Source: Euwallacea fornicatus
Lineage: Eukaryota > Arthropoda > Insecta > Coleoptera > Curculionidae
Direction: 5' to 3'
Assembly (NCBI RefSeq): GCF_040115645.1
Contig: NC_089553.1
Span: 4,898,001-4,962,000 of the forward strand
DNA length: 64,000 nt
This document shows, in pieces, positions 51,167 to 64,000 of this stretch. The position numbers and the translations under genes are program-made. Each line of letters opens with the position of its first letter. Position 1 is the stretch's first letter. The notes under the pieces are model-generated. The model had not been told where the DNA came from, did not search any database, and saw nothing but the letters and a program-made list of their open reading frames with translations.

Positions 51167-53416
51167 AGGGGGTGTAAATCTGGATTACTTACAAGAGAGC
51201 GAAATTGTAGACTTTGCCAATAGAGGAAAGTATTTCTTAATTAAAATTGTTTTTTTTCCTTTGGTGGGTTGGTGGCCGAACGAAGGGATATTTTAAAAAA
51301 ATTCTTAAACAGAGCAGCAGTCTGGATTCGGTACGAACATAAATAATGAGCAATCACCAAGCTCGTTAACTAAAAAGTAGTATAAATTATCATAAAAACT
51401 AGAAAAAAAAGTGGCACTTTTGAAGAATGTAGTCTGCTCTTTAGATAAGAACCCCGAACGGTTTTTCACTCAAGAGAATTTTTGGTGATACAAAAATGCT
51501 AGCTGTATAAAAAAATTTTGCTACCGTTTCACTAGGAATAAATAAATTATGCAAAGCATGCAAATAATATTTGCAAAAATTTTTTTAATTGAAAAACATA
51601 ATTACTGCCGAGTTATCGTAAATTGAAAATTATGGTTTGCTTTCATTACCTTATGTTGTATTGATTCAAAAAAGGTAATTTTAAACGTTCAAAAGATACT
51701 CCAAGTTAAGCTCTTTAATATAAAAATTTTTAGTACAATTTTTTGCATTTTTGATGAGTTTCATTAGTGTTCCACTAAAAAGTGACTCTGGAAGAATCTT
51801 CCTTGACGTGTTTTTTTAGTTTTCTGAAATAGTTTTGAAATTAACTAAAATTTAGGCATTTTTCAATAAAGTTTCCACTTTGGCTCGTACGAAGGGTTTC
51901 TTCCTCTCTATTAAAAGATGCTCTCTTCCTCTTTTCTTCAATGTGAAAATGTGAAATTATTATACAAATTTAAAAAATCTTCATAATTGAATTGAAATCA
52001 TAATTATGGGAACATCTATAGAAAAAAGACAATTTCATGGTTGGTTTCTCAAGATTTATTAAAACGAGACTATAATTTGGCCTTCAAGGTAAAATCCTGA
52101 AAGTTTGCATGGCTCATACAGGATGTAGATGCTATACATACATATGTATATCGGAAATTAGTATTTCATACGTTTCTAGTATTATAGAATTAGCGTTTGT
52201 AACATGATAGTAACAGGAGCTATTTTGGGATGTCAAAACGCTATCCAATGATGCTACAAGTACCGCCACTATTAGATGGCTAAGTGCCGGGGAATTTCCT
52301 TTGGGGCTTGGGTACCTCTTGAAAACTGAAAAGGAAAGGAAAAGAGAGAAAATGGGCATCCGAAAACAGGACAAAGGTGCAGTAGAATAGCAGTAAATTA
52401 GTTGATTTGTGTAAGCTCTTTACAGTTCATAAATGTTCGCAACATTATGTGAACTTATACATATCTAAGTATCATTCAGCAGTTTGTTCACAAAAACACA
52501 TTCTTTGTTGATAAAAGTCATGAATTTTCCTTTCAATTTAATTTCTTAATTTAAACCAACTTGTGAAATTTTATATTATTCTATTTCCTCTAGCTCTTTC
52601 AGAAACACTTGTGGGAATTTTTGTTAATTAGTCAACCTAAAATTAAACTCCACCAAATCGTCCAGAAAAAACTTTTTACGTTATGGTGTATGAATTATTT
52701 TTTTTGTTTTTGCGCCCCTGTTATAAAACAGAAAATATTTATTCCATGAAAGAAGAAAAACACTCATTTTAAAGTATAAATCCAGTGTCATTTAAAATAT
52801 TCTTTGATAGGGTTTCCAAAAAACATCATTATTGCTTCTGTAGTTTTTCGTAGACTTTATTCAGAAATTCCAAGAAGATAATCACGTAAATTTTATAAAT
52901 TGGAGCCCCCTAAGACTAATGGTTTAACTACCACATAAAAAGAAAAATGAGAAAATAAAACACATTGTCTAGCTTTTAATTCATTTATTTAAAAAATGAT
53001 GTCAGCACCATCTAAGACAAAATACACTTGATTTAAGCCTGGCAGAATTTAGATACAACAAATAAATAAACAAAATTAAATTAACCAGTATTTATCAGTA
53101 TTAATAGTAGAAACTTGAGCAAGTGTATAATTTACCGCTAAAAGACCTTACAAATTTTACTTCTAAATATTAAAATAATATACCTTTATTTACAATTACT
53201 GGGACATATCATAAGGCTCACTAGTCAGCAGGAGAATTTATAGAAAATAAACAATTACAAAATTCAATAATTGCATTATTATCTTGCTAAATGCTGACTG
53301 GCTGAAGCGCAAACTGGAAGGAAGAATACGCCCCAAAAAATTTAATATTGCAATGATGGCACCCTGAGAGTAAAAAAATGATAACTTTTAAACCTAGTAC
53401 TGGAATGTGGAATACA
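51167..53416. other. Convergent 3' regions of CD98hc and expanded
   Basis: About 2.2 kb between two genes that point at each other. Candidate poly(A) signals are AATAAA at 51537-51546 (+) and, on the minus strand, at 53185-53190. Small open frames such as 52132-52374 (-) look like chance. Nothing else was recognised. Confidence 0.5.
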
Positions 53417-56400
53417 TTATTGTGCTGCAGATTGAGCACTTTTGTGCTTAGCTCTCGTTTCAGTCATGACATAATTATTAGGTAAAGCACGAGGTATCTC
53501 TGGCAACTTATCCCCAGGGTGACGATGGCTCACAGAGAGTGGCTTCCGACCACTTTTCTGTATCTTCGTGCTGCTCAATCCAGAAACTGGATACTTCCCA
53601 CGAGCCGAATTTCTCATTTGTCTCGGTGGAGACGCTTCTCCTGGATGTTTAGGCATCACAAACGCTTTTGTTTGCTTGATGAGCGATCGATCATTGCACA
53701 GGGCGGAAATCAAGGGCAAGTCCAATTTCTTGCTTTTCTCGCGGAGGGTACGTATATCCAGGGCGGTACTCTTCTCTGAACCCACACTCTTCTCCAACAT
53801 GCTCATATTACACGTACTCGCACTTTTAGTATCTAATATATTGTGTTTCTTCAGCAGTTCCATGTTTTTTTCGGGCAGAGGCGGTGGTGGAGGGGGAGGA
53901 GGAAGGCGTCTAAGCCTGGGCGGTTGGGGCATCGACTCCAGAGTGTTCAAGATATTGTCATCAGACTGGGTTCTCAAAAATCTCGACGGTCTGTTGGGAG
54001 GCAATGGAGGAGGTGGAGGGTCTAGACTTCCAGTTGAAGATATGCTAGGAGCACCGTAGACCGGTAGCTGAACGTACGTGTCAGACAAATTTTGACTGGA
54101 GGCATATCGCCCCAGATAGGGGGTGCTTCGATAGAAGACTGGCTGGTGGGCCAGAGCCGCCAAAATAGAGCCTTGCTTAGCCTCCAAGTATTCTTGCTTG
54201 CTAATGGCAGGCTCCTTCAGAGGGAACACCACGAAGTCCACATCACTGTACATTTGCTGCTGGTACTGCTCAATTTGGGAACGGGAAAGTTGGCTAGTGT
54301 ACACTGTAGCAAGCCCTGCAGGGGGTGGTGGGGGTGGTTGGCGAGGTGAGGGTTGAGGAGGTGGAGGCAAAAACGTGCACGGTACTAAAACGCTACCTTT
54401 AGGAGCTGCCACATCTATGTAACTCCCGGAACTTATCATCCCCTTACTAGGGAAGGAGCGAGGCAGTTTTGGAGGGATTGGAGGTAGCGAACCGGTATTA
54501 GAAGCGGAATAACTGGGAGTGGAGCACACGCTAACCGCACTAGCGTGAGCAGTCAAAACACTTGGAGAACGTGTTGTAATAAAGCGCGCAGCAGCCTCCT
54601 CAAATGGATAAACAGGTGGTGGCACCGGGTTACTGGGGTATGGAGGGGGATCCTTCATAGGTAAAGGCAGTTCTGGGATGTCACACTCCACAATCTCCTC
54701 AGTCGGCTCCATCTTTAAGGAGTGCGGATACGGAGGTGGTGGAGGTCGAAATCTTGGATCTACGCTATCAATTCGTTTTGGTGGGACTGGTGCGTAGCCC
54801 TGATAACCTGAAGGCAACGTTACGTAATCCGAGTCGGAGTCCAAAGTATTGCTGACGCTTTTACGGGAAGGATAACGACCTACTATTAAATCTGAAAGTT
54901 CCTCCGCACTCAGTAGAGTTTGCTTGTTGTTAGTGGGATCGCTTCCGTCTCCGTGGAAAGACAAATTGCTCACATTTGAGTCGGCCCTGTCCCTGAATGG
55001 TCCATCAATCTGGTCACTACTCATCGTCATGAATAACGAAGACTCTGTGGTAGTTGCATATTCACTAGACACGTTAGTGTAGTTCTCAGCCGAGCTCAAA
55101 GTACAATGTTCACTAGATGTTAAGGTGTAGACTCCACTGGTGTGGCTACTAGGTGCCGGGCCTGCGCTATAGACCGGCTCCCTGGTGTCAATTTCTATGC
55201 AAGTGGCATCGCTAAGTGCAGAATTCTGAGCTGTGTGAGAATATCCTAATTCCAGGCTGCTACTAGTCGATGGACGGCGTCGTTTGGATTCTGAAAAAAA
55301 ATTTTGTTTCATTACTACTAGTGGTAGAATGAGATGGTGAGCATTTACTGGTTTGGCTAGCAGGCGTGACCACCACGGTACTACAAGAAGAGCTGCACTG
55401 CGATCCGGCGCATTTGACGCTGCTAGAGGTCTTTCCGGAGCTCTCACTTGTAGTTTGGATGGGTGTGTCTTCTTCGTCTTCCTTGATGGAGAGCGAGATG
55501 AGTGCTGCTGCGGCCGAGGCCGCTGAAGTCCGGCTACTAGCTGGGGCACTGTCCAGCAGGTGGGCTAGAGCCAGACTTTCGGTGCTTGGAGCCGGGGGGC
55601 TGGTAATCATGATTTCCAATTCATCTTCTGAATGTACCTGAAAGCAAGCATGTATAAATCAAGCCTAATCGCAGCTGTGACGAGACCCCAAATCGAAGCC
55701 ACAACTACTGGAGATTAAGCAGAAGATGAGCATCTTGATGATTTTAGTTTTGAGTCTCTCTGCTTATCCACAGGGTTATTCTAACTACCAAACTGTGCAA
55801 ATCTCAAGAAAGTATCTGAATGTAGTTTATTCTCCTTACTATAAATTGCAACGTAAGCCCTTACCCGATCACTGACTATTCCAGACGTGGTGTTAGACGA
55901 GGTCGAACTGATAACAGACACACGTTGGTCGCAACCCCATCTCTGCCGTTCTTCCTCCTCCTTCCTTGCCTCACTTAATCTGGGTGCCACAGCCATACTA
56001 AATTGATGAGTAGCCTTACAGAGAGCCAACAGTAATCTGCTTTTTTCATCACTAGATGTATACAAGGTAAGTTTTTCATGACTGGTCCTTATTTCGAATT
56101 TCTTCCTCTCGAAACTGAGTTTACTAATACTACTCCATAAAAATATGGAAGGTGGGTTATTTTCCGGGCAAACCCTCAACCCTTTGGCGCAAACCGCCAA
56201 GATAAGTGAACCCGGTAAAGGTTCAGATTTTGCTGCTTTTAATCTAGAAAAGGTGGGTTGGAGTTTAGGTTAAAGTTCAATAATCGCAGGTATTTTCGCT
56301 TACCTAAACACATGCGCATTAACTGGTTCCTGTAGCTGGCAAGTCTCAGCGATGTACTTCGACCTAGCTTCAGACTTGGACAACAGCTGATGCGATCTAT

Positions 56401-56817
56401 GGGTTGTCTCGATAACCCGTAGCGCAGCTGGTCCTCGCATGTTCGGTGGCACGTAATCTTCTGGTCTATAACTACAAAAACCCTCAAAAAATGTCTACTA
56501 ATTAAGGGATGGGCTTAGTTACTTAATATTTTCATTAAAATCGCCCAAATCGGCCTGAAGGGCCAACCCTGCCAACTGGGCGACGTGTTCTCCGGCTGCC
56601 CCGGAGGCCGCATTGAGCCGCAACTGCAGATAATAATGGTGTCTGGTGGTCTCATCTCGGAGAAGGAGAGGACTGTCCACGTAAAACTGGACCCTGAAGT
56701 AAAAGGCCAAAGCAGGACGCCCATTCGCGTCAAGTCCATGGCTGTGAGATGACCTCCAACTCTTTGGGGCGTATTTAGAGAGCTTGCTGTCGGGTTCTGC
56801 GAAAAGGTATTCACCAT
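53417..56817 (-). CDS. ex: Expanded-like FERM protein of the Hippo pathway (FRMD6 family); 5' exons not found
   Basis: An apical scaffold that restrains the co-activator Yorkie and promotes Hippo signalling. Minus-strand exons: 56817-56523, 56471-56304, 56243-55865, 55637-55349, 55290-53417; 1,000 residues to the stop, phases consistent. The first exon found opens in the FERM domain (F1/F2 border: DGEYLFAEPDSKLSKY, then SHGLDANGRP, FRVQFYVDSP, LAGLALQADLGDF). These blocks resemble Expanded and FRMD6 rather than ERM or FRMD4 proteins. F3 follows (LSFERKKFEIR). The long tail is disordered and Pro/Ser-rich, with three PPxY motifs for WW domains: PPPY at 54721-54750, PPPY and PPVY within 54601-54660. 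Poly-Pro stretches lie near 54300-54370 and 53860-53900. The F1 part and the start codon are missing from the model and may lie beyond base 64,000. Intron 55291-55348 is only 58 bases. Confidence 0.88.
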
Positions 56818-59800
56818 CTGAAATAAAGGGTAAGTTGTAGTGAACTCTGAAATAGAGGAGTTAAGAAAAAGAGTCTTCCCGATAAAATTCAATAATAGGG
56901 GAAGGATGTAACCAATGGTAGCTGACATTAAAAGTGTCTAATTGCTAAATACTTAGTACAGTTTCTCCAGTTTTTTAACCAAGCGGGTATCAAGCTATAG
57001 TAGCCTGGAGAAATCGGTTCTAAAGCTAAAGTTTAGTTCTTCTGTGTCTTTCTCGACCTTCTTTATGTAGCGCTTCCCTCAACCTCAAAACCAGATTCAA
57101 AGCTACTCCTTTCGGAAGTTTCAATTCGCTACGATACGACTATCTTCAAGTTATGACGATCAGGGCATCAGGGGAAATATCTACTATGTTCCGTTATAGT
57201 TTAATGAAGATTTTAAGGTTGACTTAAAAGTTGATAGTGAACTTCCAGGAAGTGGCATTTTGGCCGAAATTATTAATTTGCTGTAATTGAGGCCATAATT
57301 TCGCCCATGGTGGGTGGAACGCTATAACTGTACAGAAAGGTTCACGTAAGATACAGTACCTTGTCTGCAAAACCGCAAGATTTAGAAAAGAAAGTTGAAT
57401 GTAAAAGTTATTAAATTTTTCGTGATTTTTTTTTTCCGAAATTACCGGATCATCCAGAACACCATGGCGTAACAAAATTACATTTTTTTTTAACGAAATA
57501 CTCTATATTTTATTACTAATACTAATACTGCCGTTCATTATAAATATTTTTTGTTATTACAAAATGTGAGAAATTGTTTGCAATTTTTGAGTTGATTCAA
57601 CTTAAAGTAGATCAAAGAAAAATAGGCTTTTTAAAATTCTCATTAAACTCACATATATTTATTCAATCGTTTGGAAACTTTTCCAGTTAAAAAGTATCGT
57701 TCTACTAGAACATATTTTTAATTTTCAAGGAATTTTAGACAGGGTGTGAAAAACTATCCACATTTCAAGTGTTTCAAAGTTTATTTTTTTAAGTGGGATA
57801 TCCTGCATTTTTTTTAATGAAATCTTTTAATTCACTTCTTTTAATTCACAGAAGAGATAATATTTTTTGCTAAATAATATTATTAATCACCATTTCTTCT
57901 ATTTAAATTACTAATTACATATTTATCATGAAATTAACTTACAATTGCAGAATTCTAATTTAAAGCTTATTATAAAAATATTTCCACATGTCTACCTTTA
58001 TTTGTTATGCATGTGGTATATATTTCCTCTAGTTTCCTTCTTGATCTTAATACCTCTTAATCATCTAAGTATGTAAGGTCTCTTCAGTTTAAACATAGTA
58101 TAACATACAGCACTTTTGAAAAGTATCGCAACACTTTACAAATACCATAAACCCGATATTTTCAAAAAATGCTTAAACAGGTACAATTTCAGTGTTCAAA
58201 ATTTTCCCTCTTATCCAGCTACCCCTTCTAACTTTTTGTTTTCAAATGGAAAAGTATCTATTGTAGTATATCAAATGAAAAGTAACATAATAAGGGGCAC
58301 AATATGCTCAAACTAAAATTGGATCTACAATTTCTTCAAAAAATAGATATATTAAATACAAAATAAACTAAGTCACTATTACGTCAAAGAAAATTCAAAT
58401 TTCTACAAATAAAAAGTTAAAATTGAACTACAGTAACAATATGACAATGACTCAGCCATTCCTCGAACTCTTTTATGCAATTGTTCTGTGCTGTTTCTGT
58501 TATTAATTCTAATTTTGATTAAATTATAAGGCTTAAATTTAAAAAATTAAGTTAATGAAAAACTGAATAACTTTTAACTTTTTATTTTAAACCTTACAGT
58601 TTTTCGGATATAGTAACGGATCATCTTATATGGACCCCTCAGTATAAGAACCATAAAATTGTCTCACGTAAAAAACTCTAATGAATAATTAGTGTCCTTT
58701 AGACAATAGTTGACGCTTTAGGAGAAATACGGATAACAAAATGCAAAGCTACATAATAGTAATCATAATTGGTATGTTGTGGGAAGAAAATCTAATTGTG
58801 TAACACTGTATTAATTATTCCATTCAAGACCGACACAACAAATAAAATGTAAATGTTGTTTTATTCCTTCTGAAGGATTGGTCGCGGATTAGATTGGTGT
58901 TGCCATAGTACATGTTAATTAATAAGTCAGCCGTGTCAAGCGAGAATTAATTATGAATTAATGTACAATAATCTTACATCGATTCAATGAAGTGCGTTTA
59001 ATATGCAGGATTTCTGCAATCTGCAAGACATACATATTAATTTCCAATGTCAAGAAGACAAATCCCAATGGCAAAACATTTCATAATTCAAAGGGTGAAA
59101 TTCTACCTGGGCATCGGATATGCGATAAAAAATAGGCCAAAATGAGAGAAGAAATTGCCTGTTCTCCCGGTGTTACACTCATTGTGTTCTTGGGCAGGCC
59201 ATCTGTTAGTCTGAGAGGTTTTATTGCTAAGGCCGTCTAGAGGTTGCCCTGCCAGGATATTGAAACGTTTAAAATGAATAAGAAGTCGTAATCATTGCCG
59301 TGGAGTTTACGACATTCAGTTAAAGTTGCTGAAGTGTAACTTTTTGTCTACCTTGCTGAGCGCTAACTGGCTAAAATTTAAAGACGTCATGGCGAAGACT
59401 TGAGGATCGAATCAACTCCTGAGTGAGCCCCGATTCAGGTTTTAAGCGAAAGCATTCATTTGGCAATAGAATGAAAAAAAAATTGAAAGTCTCGTCGTCA
59501 ATTTTTTTTTCTACCGAGCTTCTACAGTTTTTGAGATACCTAGGTCAAATTTCATCGCCTGTTAATTCTTTATTATCCAAGCAGGCCAAACTCTTGGTAG
59601 ATTTTCCAAAAAGATAATATTCATGGCAATATTGAAATAAACGCACCGTTGTTGGTCAGTTTCGTGGTTTTCATGGAAATTTTTATCCAAGTAAAGTTGA
59701 TTCAATCTAGCGATCATTAAAATTCAAATCAATTTTTCTGTAATGCAGCCAATTATGTTACCAATAGCTTACAGATTACAGAAAGTTCGAGGAGTTCTTA

Positions 59801-62800
59801 AAGGCACTTTTATCATATAAAAAAAACCATAGACATACTCTCAGAAGGCTATTGAGTTGCAAAATTTCAATTTTAAGCCAATACAGTGCTTTAACTCAGG
59901 TAACTTCAAATTAGTAGCAACTCAAACCGATTCAGTGCCCAAAAGCGAACGACTCTACATGATGTCCCTAAAAGGTCTATACAAAATTTCACCACATTCC
60001 TCAGGCGAAAATATAACGATTGAACCCAATTTATTTTAGTGCAAAAATTGATGATTTTCAAAATACAGACCGTCAAAGGGGATATCGTACAAAAAAGAAA
60101 AAACTTAATAAGAATCCGTTTACATTTTTGATGTACCTTGTAGGGGGCGCTGAGAGCTCTAGGTGAACTCTTTAAAGGAGCATAACTTTTTTTTATCAGC
60201 GGTGAAAAAGTGATTTATAATTCAATTTATGTTTTTCTTTATGTTTTATGAAAAAAAGATATCTTGGTCCAATCCCTACAGGCATTCTCTTGCGGTATTT
60301 TTGAAGTTTAATATCGCTGCATGTCTTGAAAAATAACTTTAAAGTACATATTTATTCGTACAGAACAGCAAAATAAACAATAAAATATTGGTATAGTCAA
60401 ATAATAACGCAGACATAAAAAAATTATAAGAATTGAAGATTAAATGATTATTTTGACCGTTTTCATTTTAACTACCGCCGATATGACAAATATAAAATTA
60501 TAGCAACTACGTTCCAAATTTTTTTATTATGGGGTGTTTTATTGTGATTCATGGAGAAATCGTGAACATTGAATTTGTTTCAAGTGAAAAGAGTTCGGAC
60601 GGTTCGATTGGGTACTACCGGCAAAATTGGCCTATTATTTCCAGGTAGCTCAGTGCTATCCAAATCCAGAAGAAAAGAAAAGATAAGTATTAAAAACAAT
60701 GGTTTAGACTATCTTGAAGGCAAACAACATGACACAGACCAATTTTCTTTAAAACTATGAACGTCAAATTTTGTGTGCGTGTATAATTTAAGTACTTTAA
60801 TTTGGCTAAATTATGTCAAGATTCTTAGAGGTTTAAAAGATCTTTATAGTCGAGATGTATTTTAGCGTTCTATTTTGTCTTGGAAGTGAACGAATTTGGG
60901 AGCTAACTGTATTCAATCTAAATATTTGTTTTTAAAAAGCTCTATATCCTTCGAGCCTTGTCGGCATAATTATGAAGCACCCTCTATACATAATGTTAGT
61001 TAAATCGGTTATTCTCAAAAACGGCTTTAGATATCGAAATGAAACAAGAATACGTAATTAGTAGAAACATGATTGCATGTTCAGATAATGAATCAAACTT
61101 CATGTTGGACATACAAAGTAAAAAGTTATTAACTGTAAGTTTTGTAATATTGACTGTAAGTGGCCCCCTCTATTAGCAACGTCGCCATGGAAAAATATAT
61201 CTTATTCATCACATACCTTTACAAATTTTCAAGTGTCTAACCTAGATATTTTCCGAATAATTGCAAAAAAATGTATTAAAATTTCAACTTTCAATACCTT
61301 ATACATTCGAAATTATCAACTTTCGAATAAGACATATTTTTCTTAATTGTCACTATTTGACCTATAGTACTTTCAACTTTTGGTTATCCAGTTATTAATG
61401 AACCATCCTGCAGAAAAAACCGATGTATGTCAAACCTGTTTTTTTTTTTTAATTATGGCGCGATGTCTTGTCAAAACGAATAGAAGTTCTCCACTTAAGT
61501 TGACAAGAAACTCAGACTTTTTGAGTAATAATTCAAAATTTAAAGAGCTTAAAATCGACGTGATGAAATGGTAGCAAATTTGTAAAATCTCACAAATTGC
61601 AGGAGTCGTTTGAAAAATACCCTGTATCTCGATGATAAAGCGTTCCAACATACAAGTTTACGTGAATTTTAGTTCTTTTTGAACTTTTTTTCCCTCTGGC
61701 TGCGATGGTTGTTTGGTATTCCATTGGTGGATATCAACTTCCATACAATTTCGAAAAACTGCAGGCTCCGATAACGGACGTGCACCTAATTCAACGTCTC
61801 ATCTGAAGCGTTACTTGAGGCTCGTATAACAAACAATCATTGCGGATTCAGATAACCTTCACCGTTACATCTCAGGAACTCGCCTTTGGATGGTGACGTG
61901 ATGATGGTACTTAGATCAGACCCACTGATTCGGAATTATGCAATATAAGCGAAGATTATTACATATGAAGCAAAAAAGCGATTTCTCATCTCAATCTGAT
62001 GAACAGAATGACCTGCAAAGGCATTTACACGCACGCTCACATAGCCATTGCGGTCGGGTTAATAAAAAAATCCGGGCAGCTGCCCGAAGTTATACTTAAA
62101 AAGAGTATTTCTGTAGTCCAGGAAGATCAGCATAAAAAGTTTTTTACTCAAATTATTTTAAATAAACCTCAATGCCAAGTGAATGTATTGTTCTATAGAT
62201 TTGGGTTAATAGGAGTTGGGATGGATGGGCAAGGAGATAGGAATGGGGCTCTTTGGGTGGTTGAAGCTAAAAGATGCAGATGAGATGGAGAGCGTTTGGT
62301 CCGATTATCTACCGGACTATATTTAGTCAAGTCGAGAAAAATGAAGGCAATCACCCGAGGCTAAAAACTTAATGACAGCCAAAAAACAACGCGGCATCGC
62401 CACGGTTAAGACAGGTAGCCACGGGCCGAGAAGAACGGACGATCGGGATAATTTGTAATTTGTAAATCCTTCGTAATTCTAAGAAGAGCGGGAACATTAA
62501 TTACTTACAGCCGAAGGCACGGCCAACAACAAACAATTTATAGGTTGGTTTTCAAACTTAGGAGGTGTTCGCTTGCAGAAGGGTTTATAGATAGCCACGT
62601 ATGAAATGCGAATAGGCAATGCGTTCATTATCTCGGAATTCCATTTATGTCCTGTATTTTCTATCACCCATGTAAGGAGGGAGATATTCCGTCCTTAAAA
62701 GCTTCAGACGTGTCTTTTAACGTCAACCCATTACCTTCAAAAGCTGAAAAATTACCAAACGATCGTTTCTATTTTTATTTTTCTTAATTTCTGAAGACGA

Positions 62801-64000
62801 TCTCATCTGCGCCACTGTCTCGTTGCCCCTGTGTAAGAGAAAATTTCAGTTATATTCAACCTAAAGCTCGCTCCTCCGTCATCGGGCGACTTCGGACACC
62901 CGAACGTAAACGACTTCCTGACACTGTCAAACCAAATTGAATTTAAAAGTGCAATTTTTACCCATTTTTAGCTAGGCGCGGTTGCGTACAAATGTTCCTT
63001 ATATTTCAATGAATTTAATCTCAAACTCCGCACAAACTTTTCCAATTTTTTTCCACATTTTCACTCGAAATTTAAATTTTTTTCTTGAGTAAAAGAACAA
63101 AATACGCAGAGACAATATTAACACTAGCAATTACGGCATTATTTTTTTGTTTCCAAAGGTCTCTTAAGAATTTGAGATTTCCACTTTTCATACATTTTAG
63201 ATCATGGCCAATTTAAAATAATTCCTTCCCACACTCAAATTAGTGCAGTAATCTACACATCGTGTAGCTTTAAACAGTATTCTCCCCCTTCCCCATTAAC
63301 TTTTTCACATTTTTTAAAATTCAAATGCTGCATTAAATAACACAAAACATGTTATCTTCCGATGTTTATTGCTTTTTATAATGTTATTTGTTTCACAGGC
63401 AGTGCAAAATAGCCGATTTGTGAAAATTGAAACATGTGTCTAGTGACATCTCAAACTACATTCAATGGTGCATTGCGATTCAATACTTATCGAATAGTTT
63501 TGAGCAAAATAGATGTAAATTATTTAGATACTACATAACTGATTTTGTATTATATTTTTTACTCAATTTATACCTATTTTCATGAAAAAATAATAGAAAT
63601 ATTTTCAATCGCAACACACCATTGAATGTCGTTTTAAAAGACCTTTAATTAGAGGTGCGACATGAGCCATGTTTCAATTTTAAACAATGGGTCATTTTGT
63701 GCTGCCGTTGCAAACAACATTAAAAAAACCAACAACGTGTGACGTAAGGAACAGTTCCAAAAATGAATAAATCGGAAAAGATAATGTTTTTTGGTTCTAT
63801 TTAATGTAGTTTTTGAATTAAAAAAATTATTATTTGTTAGTTGATTAACGGAGGGGGTATGAAATAATTTAGAGCCGAAGGGTACTTTTCCGCACGCGCA
63901 TTAGAAAAATAATATATTGCGTAATTACTACCAAAAATACTATTTGCCACAAGTAAAAACGTTTTGGGGGTATCTACCATATTACTATCAACTATTTAAG
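56818..64000. other. Upstream/first-intron region of expanded; no exon recognised
   Basis: About 7.2 kb. The exon at 56,817 starts in phase 1 after a good acceptor (TTTATTTCAG), so coding sequence must exist further upstream on the minus strand. I searched for F1-lobe wording and found none, so this is probably a long intron. Motifs CAGGGTGTGAAA (about 57741) and CCCTGTATC (about 61620) are single transposon-end-like sites. Open frames of 60-94 codons (for example 61999-62283, 60569-60760) show no family features. GC is higher near 62.3-62.95 kb, which could mark a promoter or 5' UTR. Confidence 0.45.

Noticed and set aside
53519..54349. Plus-strand open frames of 60-163 codons opposite the Expanded tail
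   Set aside because: They mirror a proline-rich minus-strand exon (Gly/Trp-rich translations of CCN repeats) and have no independent support.
55291..55549. N-terminal 86 codons of the long minus-strand frame that starts at 55549
   Set aside because: In this stretch another frame (LSIKEDEEDTPIQ...) continues the FERM protein; the long frame is real only from the acceptor at 55290 onward.
61999..62283. 94-codon plus-strand frame near the right end
   Set aside because: No recognisable domain, no splice or poly(A) context; treated as chance.

Overview
The window is nuclear DNA of an insect. It is AT-rich, introns are often only 50-65 bp, all splice sites used below are GT-AG, and the genes are recognisable insect orthologues. 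A beetle is my best guess, at low confidence. No bacterial, CRISPR, organellar or rRNA/tRNA feature was seen. Gene models were built by hand by joining open frames at GT/AG sites and checking phase across each intron. For every gene with both ends in the window the total coding length is a multiple of three.

Layout, left to right. (1) 1-10,679 (+): the 3' two-thirds of a rutabaga/ADCY1-type adenylyl cyclase, with the second membrane cluster, the C2 catalytic domain and a very long C-terminal tail. Its introns hold a 430-bp MITE and a decayed non-LTR reverse transcriptase. (2) 16,100-24,583 (+): a TPRG1-like protein with an hSac2-type domain. Its introns hold a 1.57-kb Tc1/mariner element of the same TIR family as the MITE, a minisatellite and a second TIR element. 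(3) 27.7-28.7 kb: a large imperfect inverted repeat. It lies just upstream of (4) 29,034-32,602 (+), a nine-exon KLHL10 (BTB-BACK-Kelch). (5) 34,435-35,610 (+): GPB5, and 40,872-41,326 (-): GPA2. These are the two subunits of the thyrostimulin-like glycoprotein hormone, tail to tail about 5.3 kb apart with a Tc1 relic between them. (6) 44,227-45,382 (-): a mitochondrial carrier close to SLC25A29, preceded by an overlapping upstream ORF and a 29-bp tandem repeat. (7) 49,119-51,166 (+): CD98 heavy chain (SLC3A2-like). (8) 53,417-56,817 (-): most of Expanded (FRMD6 family), a Hippo-pathway FERM protein with three PPxY motifs. Its 5' exons were not found and may lie beyond base 64,000.

There is no operon logic here; the genes are independent loci. 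The clear functional cluster is GPA2/GPB5, whose products are known to form one heterodimeric hormone. The rest of the window (about half) is AT-rich intergenic or intronic DNA with at least four families of TIR-bearing DNA transposon relics.
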